Source: Bacteroidales bacterium UBA3143
GTDB lineage: Bacteria > Bacteroidota > Bacteroidia > Bacteroidales > Dysgonomonadaceae
DNA: 15,581 nt
Direction of reading: 5' to 3'
NCBI GenBank assembly: GCA_002364735.1
Contig: DEZB01000024.1
Coordinates: forward strand, 1 to 15,581
Both the position numbers and the translations under genes were made by a program. Below, piece by piece: positions 14,623-15,581 of the stretch (positions are counted from its first letter, which is position 1; every line of letters begins with the position of its first letter). The notes under the pieces are model-generated. The model had not been told where the DNA came from and made no database searches. It worked only from the letters and a program-made list of their open reading frames with translations.

Positions 14623-15525
14623 TTATTTTGAATAATCAGCTTTCACATTTTCATTACTAAGTAAATAATCAATGCTTTGTTTAACACTCTCAATAGGTTC
14701 AAAATTGTAATGTTCTACTTCTACAATTAAATATTCAACACCTGATTTATCTATGTTTTGAAATAAATTATCAAAATCCATCACACTATCACTTCCACCT
14801 AATTCTTTTTCATCTTTTATATGAAGTAGCTTAAAGCGGTTTGGATATTTATTGAAATATTCAACGGGTGATTGTTCTCCTTGAGTTGTCCAATAAACAT
14901 CCATTTGAAAAAATACTTTGTCTGGATCTGTATTTTCAATCATGTAATCATACATAAGCTGACCTTCAATTTCTTTATATTCAAAAGCATGATTGTGATA
15001 ACCAAACTTCATGCCTGCTTCATTACACTTTTCGCCAATTTGATTATAATAATCACAATATTGTTTCAAATCAGCAAGTGTTTTGGGAGTAGGCATCCAA
15101 GGAGTAACAATGTATTTCATTCCAGCTTTTTTGTGAGCATCAATCGCAACATCCCACCAAGCCCAAACATCATCCCAGTTTGTTTTTTCTATGTTTTCTT
15201 CAAGTGGTCTACCAGTATGCGATGATAAAACTTCCATTCCTACAGCCTCTATCTCACTTTTAAATTCTTCAGGAGACATACCGTAAAATTTCCCGTCGTT
15301 ATAATTTGCTGCTTCCACACCTTTGTATCCTGCTTCAGACACCTTAGCAATGGTTCCCTTAAAATCACTCTTGATGTCATCTCTAACCGAATAGAGTTGT
15401 ATGTAAATATTTTTATTGGCCTGATTTACATCAGTTGATGACTCTTTGTTTTCTTTAGCTTGTGTACAATTTGATAATAGTAACAAAGCGCCTAATATCA
15501 AAGTAAAAAAAGATATTTTTTTCAT
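14623..15525 (-). CDS. Lipoprotein with sugar-phosphate isomerase/epimerase (AP endonuclease 2-like) fold
   Basis: This 300-residue protein has a lipoprotein signal: MKKISFFTLILGALLLL, then lipobox LSNC with the lipidated Cys at residue 20. It is therefore anchored outside the cytoplasm. From NIYIQLYSVRDDI onward it is a xylose isomerase-like TIM barrel (PF01261 type). Likely metal and catalytic residues are visible: H in SSHTGR, H177 and H179 in GYHNH, D209 in FQMDVYW, H235 in LLHIKDE, and E269/E271 in IVEVEH. Despite the family name, an exported member does not act on sugar phosphates in central metabolism. In Bacteroides, a related protein takes part in the 3-keto-glycoside degradation route, so a 3-keto-sugar role is a reasonable guess. 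No dehydrogenase or DUF1080 partner is visible in the window. Confidence 0.8.
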   Translation of the reverse strand: MKKISFFTLILGALLLLSNCTQAKENKESSTDVNQANKNIYIQLYSVRDDIKSDFKGTIAKVSEAGYKGVEAANYNDGKFYGMSPEEFKSEIEAVGMEVLSSHTGRPLEENIEKTNWDDVWAWWDVAIDAHKKAGMKYIVTPWMPTPKTLADLKQYCDYYNQIGEKCNEAGMKFGYHNHAFEYKEIEGQLMYDYMIENTDPDKVFFQMDVYWTTQGEQSPVEYFNKYPNRFKLLHIKDEKELGGSDSVMDFDNLFQNIDKSGVEYLIVEVEHYNFEPIESVKQSIDYLLSNENVKADYSK

Positions 15526-15581
15526 ACGAAAATCATTTATAAATATAATTAGTTAATAATGTACATGTTACGTTGTTTTGC

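Noticed and set aside
1..15581. CRISPR array, tRNA, rRNA, transposase, phage or toxin-antitoxin system.
   Set aside because: No regularly spaced direct repeats, tRNA-like folds or matching protein signatures were seen on either strand.

Overview
The window looks like chromosomal DNA from a Bacteroidota bacterium, probably Bacteroidales-like. It is AT-rich, and several gene starts lack a clear Shine-Dalgarno sequence. The clearest taxon sign is the promoter form: sequences of the type TAnnTTTG stand upstream of most genes, four of them exactly TATCTTTG and one TACCTTTG with an ATTG box 19 bases further up. The gene types also fit: a ferredoxin-less IorA, a short RRM protein with a Gly/Arg tail, a DUF4412-like secreted protein, and secreted or lipoprotein carbohydrate-active proteins. 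Genus cannot be read from this.

Layout. Bases 1-82 hold a pair of related palindromes in inverted orientation (REP/BIME-like), just after iorB. Bases 83-2252 (minus) are the two-gene iorA-iorB unit for indolepyruvate (aryl pyruvate):ferredoxin oxidoreductase, with a promoter and a roughly 205-nt leader that contains a terminator-like hairpin. Bases 2948-4627 (plus) encode a secreted right-handed beta-helix protein. It converges on a minus-strand DUF4412-like secreted protein (4793-5614) across a 19-bp perfect inverted repeat. Three exact 12-bp tandem repeats lie upstream of the DUF4412-like gene. Next, all on minus, come a small hydrophilic unknown protein (6107-6358), tsaB (6525-7220), a secreted clan GH-A-like glycosidase (7321-8457), an RRM RNA-binding protein (8734-9042) and a secreted M3 peptidase, dcp (9348-11447). 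Divergent from dcp is a PIN-PhoH ATPase (11689-13020), followed on plus by a divergent member of the dicarboxylate/amino acid:cation symporter family (13221-14414). A perfect-palindrome terminator separates it from a convergent lipoprotein of the sugar-phosphate isomerase/epimerase (AP endonuclease 2-like TIM barrel) fold (14623-15525).

Functionally this is mainly a housekeeping and nutrient-scavenging stretch. Amino-acid and peptide use is represented by IorAB, Dcp and perhaps the symporter. Glycan handling is represented by the beta-helix protein, the GH-A-like protein and the isomerase-like lipoprotein. RNA-level functions are TsaB, the RRM protein and PhoH. Apart from iorAB, most genes appear to be single transcription units with their own promoter or terminator. 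No SusC/SusD pair, transposase, phage, CRISPR, tRNA or rRNA gene was seen.

I did not find a clear undescribed multi-gene system. The signals most worth following are the paired palindromes with covarying stems (14-76), the terminator-like hairpin in the iorA leader (an attenuator, or the end of a small RNA), the symporter with its cation and substrate signature residues replaced, and the promoter-plus-leader arrangement of the RRM gene. All searches and structure predictions named below remain to be run; the assignments rest on reading motifs in the sequence.
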